Shown here: in pieces, positions 1-10,646 of the stretch
How positions within the stretch are numbered: the stretch's first letter is position 1
How the letters are laid out: every line of letters begins with the position of its first letter
Assembly: GCA_963575745.1 (NCBI GenBank)
Contig: CAUYUJ010017832.1
Span: 61,505 to 125,504, forward strand
Length of the DNA: 64,000 nucleotides
From: Prorocentrum cordatum
Lineage: Eukaryota; Sar; Dinophyceae; Prorocentrales; Prorocentraceae
Reading direction: 5' to 3'
Position numbers and translations under genes: made by a program
Notes under the pieces: model-generated
Database searches by the model: none
Told to the model about the DNA's origin: nothing
What the model saw: the letters and a program-made list of their open reading frames with translations, nothing else

Positions 1-662
1 ATGTCTTGAATATCTACCCGTCCTTAAAGAGCGCACAGGTTGACTTGAGGACAGTGTTCAAGGAACGTGAGGTAAAACAGTTTTCGTTAAATGCCCATCG
101 TCGTTAATTTTCAACGCATTCGAAGAAAGAGTCGCGGCCTTTCGAAGCTGGCGACACACGAGGCGGCGATATTCTTCACCTGCAGGGGGCTGTTTTGACG
201 ACATTACGGGCCTGGAAGCCTTCGATCCGCTCAAAGCAGCCCCCTCCCTTTGAGAAGGCCGCTCCCCCCCGCCCCCCGCCCCCGCCCGTTGTGCGCCGAC
301 GACTTCGCGGACGCTAAACCGGAGAGTTGGTTTCTCCAGGGGGCCGCGCGAGAGCGCGAAGGTCATAGTAGCGTTTCAGATTGCGCGCAGGGCGCCCAGG
401 AGGCCGCCCCAGCGAGGCCACCCCAGGGGCCACCCGTGCTGCACCCTGGGTGACGAGGGTGAGGAGCTTGGCCAGTTGCTCGATCGACCCGCTCACGCGC
501 ACGGTTTGTCCCCGTGCTCGCACACGGTCCGCAGCCATCCGTGCAGGTTTCCCCGCCGCTTGCCCTCACCCCGTGGTCGCAAGGATTTCCGCGCATCGCG
601 GTTTTCGCCTGAGAGGTGCCCTTCGGCACGACGGCCGCGCGAGAGCGTGAAGATGACTGCGC
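1..662. other. GC-rich DNA, no supported gene
   Basis: Overlapping open frames on both strands are rich in Arg, Pro, Gly and Ala and reflect base composition. A short direct repeat (GGCCGCGCGAGAGCG) occurs near 342 and 632. I recognise no domain here. Confidence 0.5.
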
Positions 663-722
663 CGCTCCTGGCCCAGGATGGGCCCGGCCAGGAGCAGCGG
701 ACGTGCACAGACCTCGTCGCCC
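663..722 (+). repeat. Solo arm of the foldback element seen at 44575-44739
   Basis: This 60-bp stretch matches the right arm of the inverted-repeat element at 44679-44739. It runs from GCTCCTGG through CCAGGATGGGCC and CAGGAGCA to CTCGTCGCCC in the same order and spacing, with scattered C/T and A/G differences. I could not find the complementary left arm nearby, so it is a solo arm. It shows that the element is a dispersed family and not a chance palindrome. Confidence 0.7.
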
Positions 723-1850
723 CAAGAGATTCCCCTCCCTCCGTCGCCCAGGTGGCGAAGGAGCGGGCCCTGGAGAAGCTGAAGACGTGGGACGAGAACC
801 TGGAGGCGCCGCTCGCCGCCGCGGGCCCTGCGCGGCGGCGCCCGACCTCCCTCGCGCACGGCCCTGCCCCGTGCTGCGCTGCCAGGGCCTCGAGGGGTGG
901 CACCCCGGAGGCCTGCCAGGAGCGTCGCCTCGGGAGGCCTGCCAGGGGGCCCCGAGGGGGTGGCCGCAGGGGCCTCGGGAGCCTGCACGGCCCCGCTCCC
1001 CCCTGGCGGGAAGGGCACCCAGCGGGCTCTGGGGCCTCGGCTGCGCTCCGACGCCTCTAGAGGCCCCGCTCGTGTACCTGCGCGGGCCTCCGGAGGGGAA
1101 GTCCTTCTGAGGTGGCGAGGAGAGCCTCCCCCGCCCCTCTTCCAGCAGCATCCAGGAGTTTCTGCTGAGCCTCCGGCAAGCCACCATGCGGCCTTCGCAG
1201 GGAGCAGTCGCGCTTCGAGGGATAAAGGGAGGGGTTGAAGAACATCGCACCTTTGGTGCCATGAAGGGCCCTGACGGGGCCCCCTGGGGCCCAACAGCGG
1301 CACGAAAGGTGCACGTTGAGGCTCTCGGATGGCTGGTTAGGACCTCAGAGTGTCCCCAAATTCCTCGCGGCTCGGGTGATTTCGTCTGGATTTCGTAGGA
1401 TTTGGTGGAAATCTGAACGACATTTGAACGAAAGGGTGAAAAGGGGTGGTTGAAATTTAAACGAAATCCAGTGGACATCACGTTTATAGGGCCGCAGAGG
1501 TGTCCACAGAGGCTCCCATGAAGGCTCACCCACTGGCTGGGAGGGGCCCGAGGACCGAATCTGAGCGGGTTGCCGAACGCGAGCGAACGAAGCCTTGCCG
1601 TGACGGCACATCGGCTGCAGCGCATATGAAGGTGTGAAACAGATTGCGCCCTCGTGGCTGCAATATTGAAAGTCGCGCTACACTTTCGTCGGGCATCATG
1701 GATTTGTTTGGCGACCAGCTGGTCTGTCAGCAGGCTTGACGTCGTGTCCAAAACCTGTTGATTGGACATCCAGGAAATCATCGGGTGCGGGATGCCCCGT
1801 ATTTTTCGCAAGCAATTCGCGTGGATCAAATTGGTGCTAGAATTTTATTG
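723..1850. other. GC-rich then mixed sequence, no supported gene
   Basis: A 488-residue minus-strand frame (363-1829) spans this stretch but is Pro/Arg/Ser/Gly-rich with no recognisable domain, and other frames are also open, as expected from the base composition. The part from about 1380 is less GC-rich. I see no RNA gene or ordered repeat. Confidence 0.4.
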
Positions 1851-1854
1851 TGCC

Positions 1855-2687
1855 TTATTCAAACTTTCTGTTTCCGAGCTGCACAGCAATTTTGTGACGT
1901 CGCATGCTTCGCATACTCGTTGCTTCCTTCGCCGGCTCAACGATGAATTGCTCCAGACTTTCTTGAGGAGCGTGAGCGTACCGCCCGACTCGCCCAGCCT
2001 CCGTGCCACGGCTCACCTGGCGCCGCCGCTGGTGGTGAGAAGACCACCCAGGTAGACACGGCCCTGCCCTGAGGACAGGATGTCCGCCCTGATCGTATCT
2101 TTGTCGGGCCCGCTTGATTTGCCTCTTCGCAACATCGCTAGTACTGATTTCATGTCTGACTTCGAGATCCCTACAGGGTGTGCCAAGCGTTGCCGCAAAC
2201 TTCGCCTCCTCTGGCACTCCCACACCTGCGCCAGGGTTCTGATGCCACTGAACGTCCTGCAGACATGTCGCCAAGGTTTCAGCCTTCTCCCTGGAATCTG
2301 ACAAGTCGCCTGCAGAACTGCGAAGTCTTCCATGTTCTTGACGGGCGGACCTTTTACGAAGGAGTCCGCCAGTCCGCCCCAAACCATGCTGCGCGACCCT
2401 TCTTGGCCGAAGATTTGATATGCTTGCTCAGCGATGCTTCCAGCGTGAACTGGCCATCGTCCGCGCTTGGCCCCGCAGTTCGATGAGGTCCAACGTTGCA
2501 GTTCGAATCCGAGGGCGCTTGGCGAATAGACGAATAAGCAGGGAGGCGTTCTCGGCAGCAGCCTCCATATTGGACCGCGCCGTCTCTGCCAGCGCATCGA
2601 CATTCCAATGCCCAGCATCGCACCAGATGCCCTGGCCGAGCTCAACAAAATAGCCGCACAAACTCTCGGCCACTGATTTGCTATCAA
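1855..2687 (-). pseudogene. LINE-type retrotransposon fragment, region just before the RT domain
   Basis: Two overlapping minus-strand frames (2687-2013 and 2382-1855), plus a third near 2673-2428, read as pieces of one protein broken by frameshifts. Around 2155-2080 the translation carries GKSSGPDKDTIRADIL. This resembles the K-[SA]-x-G-x-D-x-[IL] block that precedes the reverse-transcriptase fingers in non-LTR retrotransposons. The upstream segment is charged and helical, like the linker between endonuclease and RT. No RT motif A or C follows, so the copy is truncated as well as shifted. The family assignment rests on one motif and is tentative. Confidence 0.4.
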
Positions 2688-3120
2688 GACTTACGATGCC
2701 TTCTTCTCCTGGGACTCCTCAGCTATCTTCTTCGGAATGAGCGCTCAAGTCTGCAAGGACGACGAAGCGGTGATACTGCAGTGCCATGTCCCTCCTGCTC
2801 CTAACGGAGCGAATCGACCCCGCCACTTCTCGCGCACAAGAATGCGATCAATCTCTGCAAACATGTTCGCCGCGTTTTCGTCCAGCGGGCGTGCAAGTGT
2901 GTCGCATTACGTGACTCGTTGGTTCGTGGGGCGCTCGAAGTTCTTCTATGCAACCTGTTGGTCTTATCAGAAAATCTCCGTAATCGACAGAGAAGCTCTG
3001 TCGTTCCTCGGCCAGGCGCCCGTTGCGAGGGGCATGCCCAGGAGTCATGCGAAGTTCCCCTCCCCCGGGCCAACTCGGATGAGCATGGTTCGCCAAATGA
3101 TGGGGCGAAGCCAAATCAAG

Positions 3121-3400
3121 GAGCCAGACGGCGAAGTCGAAACGTAGGCAGATTGATTGCAGCGGGTGGCACCAGAGGCGAAGCGAGCGATGCAGGAGCA
3201 TGGCGCCCCACCTTGGGACGTCGAGCAGATGGCGCGGCAGCGCCAGTGGTTGTTGCACGTCGAGTCGATGAGCAGCGAACGCTGGGCCAAGAGGGCGCTT
3301 CGCTGACAGCCGGACGGCCGCCCCGCCCTGCGTTGGGCCGACAAGCTCGAATCTCTGAGCGCTGAGCACGCTGCAGCGCGCGCGCCGCGCTGCACGCACT
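3121..3400 (+). pseudogene. LINE RT carboxy-terminal remnant
   Basis: In frame 1 (codons starting at 3121) the translation around 3193-3360 contains a W-L-L-H-V-E-S-M segment, then W-A-K-R-A-L-R, a TGA stop at 3304, then G-R-P-A-L-R-W-A-D-K-L. The order W-x-x-H-V ... W-x-x-R-x-L ... GRP-x-x-RW-x-D-x-L is the usual tail of LINE reverse transcriptases. Two more stops lie upstream (TAG and TGA between 3145 and 3156), so it is non-functional. About 430 bp between this remnant and the minus-strand LINE piece (2688-3120) shows nothing I can name. A zinc-knuckle-like segment follows at 3452 in another frame. Confidence 0.45.
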
Positions 3401-3451
3401 CACTCAGCGACCTTCGACCCAGAACCGCAAGTTTGCCAATATTGAGCCGCG

Positions 3452-4050
3452 TTGCTCAAAGCCCAGGATGGCACTGCGAGCCCATGGAGACTCTGGGCAC
3501 CTTATTCTGGCATGTCCAGCCCACGCCAGTGCAGCTGGCGCAGGTGCCAAGGCAAGGCGGTCTGGCACACCGCATCCGCTGATGCGCCCAGCTGCGCGCG
3601 GCGCAGGCAGCGCTACGGACCATGGGGCCTCACCGACGCCAAGTGGGCCTCTCTGGGCGATCATCTCATCCCAAACAGGCTGCGCCCGACGGGGCAGAGG
3701 GGGCGAGAGGGAAGTCCACCTCTCGACCCCGCGTTGGTGGCTGCATCTAGCCCTTGCGGCCACTGTCCGCTGGGCAGCCTGGGCGAGGACAGCAACGAGC
3801 ACCTATGGGCTTGGTGCGTAGCTGTTGCGCTTTCCTGGTACCTGGTCCGCCCAGAAGGCGCCCCCGAGACCTTGGCCAGCGCAAGCATGCAGCCCGGGCC
3901 ACGCACGCCCGCGCTCGCCGCCTTGCTGCACCAGATTGTGCATTGGTACACCGCTGCCCTCGCTCACCAACCGCTGGGCCCCGACGCAGCGGCCAGCCTA
4001 ATCAGGGCAGGCACAGTAACGGATAGAACGTGCGATCAGCCGAATGACTG
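3452..4050 (+). pseudogene. Retroelement tail with zinc-knuckle-like CCHC motif
   Basis: This is the first third of a 403-residue open frame (3452-4663). Around 3754-3830 it encodes a C-x2-C-x11-H-x4-C arrangement (CGHC ... EHLWAWC). This matches the zinc-binding tail that often follows the reverse transcriptase in plant and protist non-LTR elements. It lies downstream of the RT-tail remnant but in another reading frame, so a frameshift separates them if they belong to one element. The later part of the frame (after about 4050) is Ala/Pro/Arg-rich and probably spurious. Confidence 0.35.
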
Positions 4051-4878
4051 GCCATCCGACGACATGCCCCCCTGCGCCGGCGCAGACGCGATTGACTCCT
4101 GGGCCCGAGCCGACGACCCCTGCCCCGGGTGCAATCCTGCTCTGCCGTCGCACGCCGTGGTCGAGTCAGCGCAGCCGCGCAGCGCCAGGGGGGCACAGCG
4201 CGCATGGCGAAGTAGGCCGCCCGCCAGTCAGTCACCACGGCCTACGCGGCCGCGGACACCCCGCTTGCGCATCTCAGGTGCGACCACCCAGCCGGAGGCT
4301 GGCTCTCGGCAGCTCGGGGGCGGGCGCCATGCCCGGGAGTATTTGGCGACGGCCCCAACGCCGGATGGGGCGCCCAGTTCTGCCGAGCACGCCGGCAGGG
4401 CTGTCGAGCCCCGCGCCCCGCCTGGGCCATCGACGCCAGACATGAAATCATCGCCCCCAGATCGCCCAATCTGGATCAGGATCGCGCGCAGTGGCCTGAG
4501 GAGGTCACGTTTGACAGGGGCGCGCCCCATCGGTGGCCGCCCCGCGGTAGCAGGCGCAGGCGCCATCCCGTGGCGCCGCTCGGCCGACGGGCGCCCGCCA
4601 GCCCGCCCGGCCTCATGCGCCATAGCCCTCCCAGCTCTGCCAGCGCCCAGCTGGCGGGGTTGAGCGCGCTGACTCACGCCGACCTCCCCAGCGGAGGCCG
4701 CCCGGGCTGTCGGCGACAACTTTGCCGCCGCGCGAAGCGGCGCGGACGCTGGGCGCCACCGGCGCCTTTCCCTTGCCACGCACATGGACATGGGGCTCAG
4801 ACCCCTGGTAAAAGGAGGGTTGGCCCGCACGTGGCAGGCGGTGCGTCGCTGCCTGAACGCGGCCAGCGGTCGGCCGGC
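4051..4878. other. GC-rich stretch without a supported gene
   Basis: All three plus frames and two minus frames are long and Pro/Arg/Ala-rich. No motif, RNA gene or ordered repeat was recognised. Confidence 0.4.
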
Positions 4879-5268
4879 CACCATCACCGACGCGAGGGCG
4901 CCGTCATCGTCGTCGGCGTGATCAGCATCGGCGCCCGCACTAGCCGCGCTTTCGTCGGTGCGAACATCGTCACCAGCATCGCCACGATCATCATCGCGTC
5001 TACTCTGGTCGGCGTTGCCATGATACCGAGCCCGCCCAAGTCGCCGATTCGCAATGAGGTGCCCGCTGGGATGCGCCCAGTGGTCAGCGCCACCGCGGCC
5101 GCGTCGGTGGCGCCAAACTATCTGGATGCTGCGCGCGCGTGCTATGGATGGCGCGGCCACAGAGATGCACCAGCCAACGCCAAGCATGTATCGCAATCGC
5201 CACGACATGGGTTTTGCAAACCACATTGCGGGTGTTTGGGTGGGATGTTTGCAAGAACGTGCGATGGG
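4879..5268 (-). repeat. Isolated inverted copy of the satellite unit (degenerate GAC form)
   Basis: Read on the minus strand, this segment aligns through its whole length with plus-strand 13498-13892, the divergent first unit of the 15-kb satellite. The alignment starts at the leader (CAAACATCCCACCC), runs through the AAAACCCATG junction and a GTTGGTTGGTGCATCTCTG block, and ends in a degenerate GAC-rich tract. The encoded strings agree as well (GVGWCIS, GRARYHGN, GADADHADDDDG), but this reflects DNA similarity and not demonstrated coding. The copy lies about 8.2 kb outside the array and in opposite orientation. Confidence 0.8.
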
Positions 5269-5424
5269 ATGTGTCAACTCGTTTGTTTCAATCAATTCCG
5301 CCGCATACAGTGCACCTCATCGGTTGCACCATATTGGTTGCACCGCACGGATTGCAACACATGGACTGCACCACATAGATTCACAAACTAGTAGTTGACA
5401 CCACATATATTGAAACAACAAGGT

Positions 5425-5457
<33 letters not shown>

Positions 5458-5820
5458 CAGCACGTCGGCTGCACCACATATATTGCACAGATCCTATGGT
5501 ACCACGCCGATTGTTCCACATAGATTGCACCACGCAGATTGCATCACATATACTGGACAACAGAGCTTGCACAGCACATGTTGCACCACATCGAGACTGC
5601 GTCGCATGTATTGCAGCGCATATATTGCTAGAAGCACATTGTCTGGGGTCCACGTTGGCTAACATAGCGTACATCACATATACATTTCATACATCGCATT
5701 ATTTAGATTGCGCACCACATACATTGCACCACATCGTTTGCACCACACGAATTGCGTTACATAATTTGCTACAGGGCACTGCTTTAGGTCCACGCTGGCT
5801 AACATTTGCGATTGTGTATG
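5269..5820. repeat. TTGCACCACAT minisatellite with embedded larger duplication
   Basis: Degenerate 18-24-bp units around TTGCACCACATAGATTGCA recur from about 5290 to 5760, interrupted by an AT run. Superimposed is a pair about 140 bp apart: GGTCCACGTTGGCTAACAT (near 5650) and GGTCCACGCTGGCTAACAT (near 5788). No coding capacity is apparent. Confidence 0.7.
5424..5455. repeat. (TA)n microsatellite
   Basis: An uninterrupted TA dinucleotide run lies inside the TTGCACCACAT minisatellite. Confidence 0.95.
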
Positions 5821-6079
5821 TTTGCATGCCGTTGTTCGCAATTTCACGTTCGCCGGATGCGTGGCACAAGACTCGAGGGCGCGCAGTCGTTGTCTTGTCT
5901 CCTCTTTCCTTGCTGGTCTTCGTTACACTTTTCCGCCACCACCACGACTTGCATCTCGAGCGCCAGGGTCTCACCGGGAAAGACTTCGGCCTCTTCATTC
6001 CCCAGGACGCAGCCATTCAGACCCACCTCGCTTCCCACGTCCGTCCTTTGCCTGCGCTCTACTCCCATGTTTCAGATTC

Positions 6080-6375
6080 CCATCCCTCTCCTCGCGCCCG
6101 TCTCGTCACTCGCTCATCGCCCTCTCTTCTTCCATTCATTACATCCCTCCCCCCTCCCTTTTTTCTTCCCCTCCCTCACACGTACCCCCTTCCCTCTCGC
6201 CAATCCCTCCCCATAGCCCCCTTCAACCCCTCTCCATCACCTCCCCCCCCATCCCCACCCCATCCTCCCTACCCCCATCATTCGAACCCGTCTCTCTCCA
6301 CGCTTGTCTGTCCCTTCCCTCCCTCCCCGCCGCCCCACGTCTTCAATCCTTCGTCCGTCCTTTCTCCGTCACCTG
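6080..6375. repeat. Pyrimidine-rich tract
   Basis: About 300 bp are almost entirely C and T on the plus strand, with many CCCTCC and CCTTCC words. Such mirror-like polypyrimidine tracts can form triplex DNA. Frames through it read as Pro/Ser/Leu repeats and are not genes. Confidence 0.75.
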
Positions 6376-7755
6376 AAGCTGTGAAAACACGCTCGGGGGA
6401 TAACCGCAGCCTGGCGCCCCCTTTTGCTCTCTGGCCCGGCCACTATTGGCATTCGAGCGTGATTGGGCGTTCGAAGCGCGGAAAAGTTTGGAATCTAGTA
6501 CGTTGGGTCGCACATTGTTTGTCGTTTTTTTGCACTTGTTGTGGATACTGTCTGGCTCCTACATTGTGGCATCGAATGAGTGGTTGAGCCTATCCCCAGG
6601 CATCTACCCCTGTCCGAAGAGATTGCAAGTGTATCTGACATTGTGTCTGACCCCGATATCCTGCTGTCAAGTCTGCTACTTTTACTAATAGGTCCGTGTA
6701 CTTGGTTCCCCAATGCCTAAGACGGCCTTTACCGCAGAGAGTCGGACTGTCCATTCCGCCCTTCCCGCAAGAAAGTTGATAGTTGTTGATAATCGTATCG
6801 AGTCTCTCACTCTGAATTGTCACCACTCCGTCTTCGGATTGACCTCCGCGATATTAGCGTGAGTCCCTAATATATCCTGGCATGGTGAGTGGCATCTTGC
6901 CGGCGGTTCGCGCTTCGGCAAGTTGTGCAATTGGGCCGGCAATTCCACGATTTTCGCCTTGCGAGCGCTGCTTGCACCTTCATGCTGACGATATGAGGGA
7001 CGCCGCAGCCTTAGGGACCGTAGTGGGTGTGCCTGTAGATCGACCTGAGTGGTTTGAAAGGTCGCGTCTCGCCGGAGGCAGCCGGGAGCGGGGGCGCCCC
7101 CCTCAGGAGCAGATGGGCTACAGGGACGTCGGAAATGGCAAGCAGGGCCTGAGGCCAGCTTTCTTTGGCGACGGGGCGGAAGGAGGGAGGCGTTAGGCAG
7201 CCGTGGAGGTAGGAGGGGCAGGCAGGCGGTTGAGCTCTGAGTGAGGGTTGGGGCATCACAGGCAGCAGTTCTTTAGAAAGGCAGGCGGCGAGATCGGTTC
7301 TGATTGGAGAGTGGTAGCGCACTACCACCACCACCACCTGGCTCCCCTCTCCCAAAAAATGTCATGGATCGCGCGTCTGACAGTAGGTTCAGAGCCAGTC
7401 CAGCCCATTACTGCCCAGTCCAGCACAGCGCACCCCCGCCCAGGATCCCAAGGCCCCAACCAGAGAGTCAGCAGTCCAGGGAGAAGGTTGTCAGGTGGTG
7501 GTGGTGTATACTTGTTGTGACACTTTTACTCTTACAATCGGTTTCCGAGGCTCTGTGGGCAAGCCCCAGAGAGGCCGAGGGCCAGCTTCCTGGGGCCCGA
7601 GGCGCAACGACACACCAGGCTCGCATTGCAGGGCGGCGATGTGGCGCAGCGTAAAGACCAGATGGGTGCATTGTTGCTTCTGAATGCCCGGGGGAGGGGG
7701 GCCAGGTGGTGGTGCTGCTGTTTTTTTGCTTTCCTATTCTGATCCAACTCTTCCC
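6376..7755. other. No supported gene
   Basis: Mixed-composition DNA with only short frames. A small CCACCA run occurs at 7322-7340. I recognise no domain or RNA gene. Confidence 0.4.
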
Positions 7756-8799
7756 GTCCGGAGGCGGGTCCCTGGTTCAATGTTGTCAACGGAGGACATT
7801 TTGACGGCCCGTTTGGCGACGGGGCCCCAGCACAATTTTGCCAGGGTGCGTCTCGTTGCTTCGTGTAGCGAAAGCATGTAGAAAGAATGGATTTGGGATC
7901 ATGGAGTTTTGACAACGGCCAAACACGTTTCGTCAAAGAAGTATTAGGCGGAATTGCCATGCCGATTCTGGGCCGGGCCGACGGGTTTCGACATCAAACC
8001 GAAATCGTTGAATCGTTGTTGTCCCAAGCGAAAACCACACGTTTAATTTCTCGGGCTACCGACTTCAAAGTTGTAAGTGCCGAACAGGTTGCCCGAGACG
8101 AAACGAAGATTCCACTTGAGACGTCCTCGAAAAGACAATTTCGACCGAAGTCCAAAATTTACGTGCTCGAAGCTGGAATCGCGATTACGCCCAGTACCTC
8201 TTCCAAGATAGAAGTCGGCATCCGTCCGGTTCAAAGTCCAATTGGCGATTCCACCCACGACTTCTCCCCAAAGTCGATTCGAATTCTGGTGCTCAAAGGC
8301 GCCATGGTTCCTACCCACCCTTGGAGAAATCATTCGGCCTTGTATTGGTAGAGTTAAGAAATCGGTCAAAGCCTTCGCAGCGGCGACGGACCCGCATGGT
8401 TGACATGGACGTTTGCTTTGGTCTCAGCGGTCCCTACTGTCAGCCGCCGAGCGCGGTTGTCAAGTGAGCGGCTGTTTTTGCACGCGAACATAATTCGCGT
8501 GAGATCCCACTGGGCACGCATGGTTGCTATGGACGTTCGTTTTGGTCTCAGCGGTCCCTACTGTCAGCCGCCGAGCGCGGTTGTCAAGTGCGCGGCGTTG
8601 TCTGCAACGCGTCCAGAATTCGCCCGAGATCCCACTGGACCCGAATGGCTGACATGAACGTTTGCTTTGGTCTTAGCGGTCCCTACTGTCAGCCGCCGAG
8701 CGCGGTTGTCAAGTGCGCGGCGTTGTCTGCAACGCGACCATAGTCCGTTTCAGATCCCACTTTGCCGCTACGAAAGATCAGCCAACATTTTTGTTTCTC
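7756..8799 (+). repeat. Interspersed/tandem repeat family R1, copy 1
   Basis: This is the first of three adjacent copies. Shared landmarks in order are GTTGTCAACGGAGGACAT, GCCAGGGTGCGTCTCGTTG, CGAACACG-type words, GGCGGAATTGCCATG, TCGGGCTACCGA, GCGATTACGCCC, CCCACCCTTGGAGAAATC and GTCCCTACTGTCAGCCGCC. This copy is longer than copy 2 because its tail carries three sub-repeats instead of one. A 154-residue plus frame (7887-8351) lies inside but is not kept intact in the other copies. Confidence 0.85.
8395..8760 (+). repeat. Three about 122-bp sub-repeats at the end of R1 copy 1
   Basis: The block GTCCCTACTGTCAGCCGCCG, preceded by a GACATGGACGTTTG word and followed by GGTTGTCAAGTG, recurs three times about 122 bp apart. 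R1 copy 2 has a single equivalent near 9370-9480, so this is a local expansion or contraction. Confidence 0.85.
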
Positions 8800-9530
8800 G
8801 TTCGGCGGGCTCCCAGAAAAATGTTGTCAACGGAGGACATGTTGAAAGTGCCCGTTTGGCGACGAGGCTCTAGCATAATGTTGCCAGGGTGCGTCTCGTT
8901 GTTTCGTGTAGCGAAGGCATTTCCACGCAGCTTGGACGTTGGACCAGGGATTTCTGACGTCGGTCGAACACGCTTTGTCGAAGAAGTATAGGGCGGAATT
9001 GCCATGTCGACTTCGGGCCGAGGGTTTTCGACATCAAGCAACAGCACTCTCGAGTTTTCGGGCTACCGAATTAAAGTTTTAGGTGCTAAACGGGTTGCCC
9101 GAGTCGAGACGTCGATTCCGCTTGAGATGTCTCGAAAAATCCATTTCGACCGACGTTTCGGGTTCGAAGCCGAAATCGCGATTACGCCCCAGAAGTCGAA
9201 ACCCGTCCGATTCAAAGTCCCAGTGGCGACTCAGACCATGATTTTTTCCAAGTTCGATTCGAATTTTGGCGCTCAATGGCGCAGTGGTCCCTGCCCACCC
9301 TTGGAGAAATCGTTCGGCCTTGTATTGGTAGAGTTAAGAAATCGGCCAGAGCTTTCGCAGCGGCGATGGACGCGCATGGTTGACATGGACGTTGGCGTTG
9401 GTCTGAGCGATCCCTACTGTCAGCCGCCGAGCTCGGTTGTCAAGTGCGCGGAACCGCTTGCACGCGACCATAATTCGCGTGAGATCCCGCTTCGCCGCTA
9501 CGAAAGATCGGCCAAAATTTAACTCCTCCC
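8800..9530 (+). repeat. Repeat family R1, copy 2 (731 bp)
   Basis: The unit runs from GTTCGGCGG to the same word at 9531, giving a 731-bp period. It has all R1 landmarks and one tail sub-repeat. A 172-residue plus frame (9004-9522) is open here but broken in copies 1 and 3, so I do not call it a gene. Confidence 0.85.
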
Positions 9531-10646
9531 GTTCGGCGGATGGTCCCCGGTACAAACCTGTCAACAGAGAACATTTTGAAAGTGCCCGTTTGGCGACGGG
9601 GCCCTAGCACAGTGTTGCCAGGGTGCGTCTCGTTGCATCGTGTAGCGAAGGCATTTCCACGCAGCTTGGATTTCGGGCCAGGGCGTTTTGACGTCGGTCG
9701 AACACTTGTGTACGTCGCAGCGCGGCAGTGGTCCGCACGCACGATCGGGCAAGCCGGGTGACGGCATTGCGAATTGCCTGGATGCAAGAAGGGACGGAGT
9801 GGGAGGAGCGGCCGCGCAAGGAAGGGAAGGAATCGATACGCTCACGCAGTGGGGTCCACAGCGGCGCGCCCGGGGCGGCCGAGCCCGGGGACCCCAGCGG
9901 TGCGCCCGGGGACCACAGCGGTGCGCCCGGGGACCACAGCGGGCACGGGGCAGCGTCGCGACTACACCCAGGGGCCGGGGCAGCGGCTGAAGTGCGGGAT
10001 GCAGCAGGCTGCAGGGCGGGCTGAGCTGAGAGCAGCGGCCGCAGTGGCGAAGCGGGGGGGGATATCCCCACGGAGCACCAGTGGGAGGTTGTCTGCCAGC
10101 GGCGAGGGCGCAGCGCGCGTCCGCCACGCAAACAAAGGTTGCTGGACCGGGGCTGGGTGACGGTAGCCCGAAGCCGGTCGAACACGTTTCGTCGATAAAG
10201 TCTTGGGCGAAATTGCCATGTCGACTTCGGGCCGAGGGGGTTCGATATCAAATCGAAATCGTCTTTTTTCTGCGAAGTCCCAAGGGAAAAACGCACTTTC
10301 GAGTTTTCGGGCTACCGAATTTAAAGTTTTAGGTGCCAAACGGGTTGCCCGAGTCGAAACCATTATTTCGCTTGAGATTTCTTCGAAACACACAACTTCG
10401 ACCGAATAATTATTGGGTTCGAAATCGAGATGGAGAGAGATTGCGCCCAATACGCCTTCAACACAGAAGTCGAAACCCGTCCAATTCAAAGTCCCAATAG
10501 CGATTCCGCCCACGATTTTCTCCCAAACCCGATTCGAAGTCTCGTGCTCACTGACGCGACGGTCCCTGCCCACCATTGGAGAAACCGTTCAGCACCGTAT
10601 TGGTAGAGCCGCGAAATCGGCCAAAACCCCCGCAGCGGCAACATAA
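9531..10646 (+). repeat. Repeat family R1, copy 3, interrupted
   Basis: The copy starts at GTTCGGCGG, runs to the CGGTCGAACAC word at 9695-9705, is broken by a 469-bp insertion, and resumes at 10175. It ends near 10646 without the tail sub-repeat. It contains GCGAAATTGCCATGTCGACT, TCGGGCTACCGAATTTAAAG and ATTGGAGAAACCGTTC like the other copies. Confidence 0.85.
9706..10174. mobile_element. 469-bp GC-rich insertion flanked by an 11-bp direct repeat
   Basis: Copies 1 and 2 of R1 are continuous where copy 3 is split, so the empty site is visible in the same window. The insertion is flanked by CGGTCGAACAC at 9695-9705 and 10175-10185, as expected of a target-site duplication. The insert begins TTGTGTACGTCG and ends GTAGCCCGAAGC. 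I see no terminal inverted repeats, no poly(A) and no protein motif. It holds an internal tandem of GTGCGCCCGGGGACCACAGC (two to three copies near 9898-9945). A non-autonomous element is the simplest reading; the class is unknown. Confidence 0.65.

Noticed and set aside
363-1829. 488-codon minus-strand frame
   Set aside because: Pro/Arg/Ser/Gly-rich with no domain, and competing frames are open in the same GC-rich DNA.
2500-2525. AGTTCGAATCC word resembling a B box
   Set aside because: Flanks do not pair and it lies inside the decayed LINE.
7887-9522. Plus frames of 154 and 172 codons in R1 copies 1 and 2
   Set aside because: Equivalent positions are shifted or stopped in the other copies, so there is no conserved protein.
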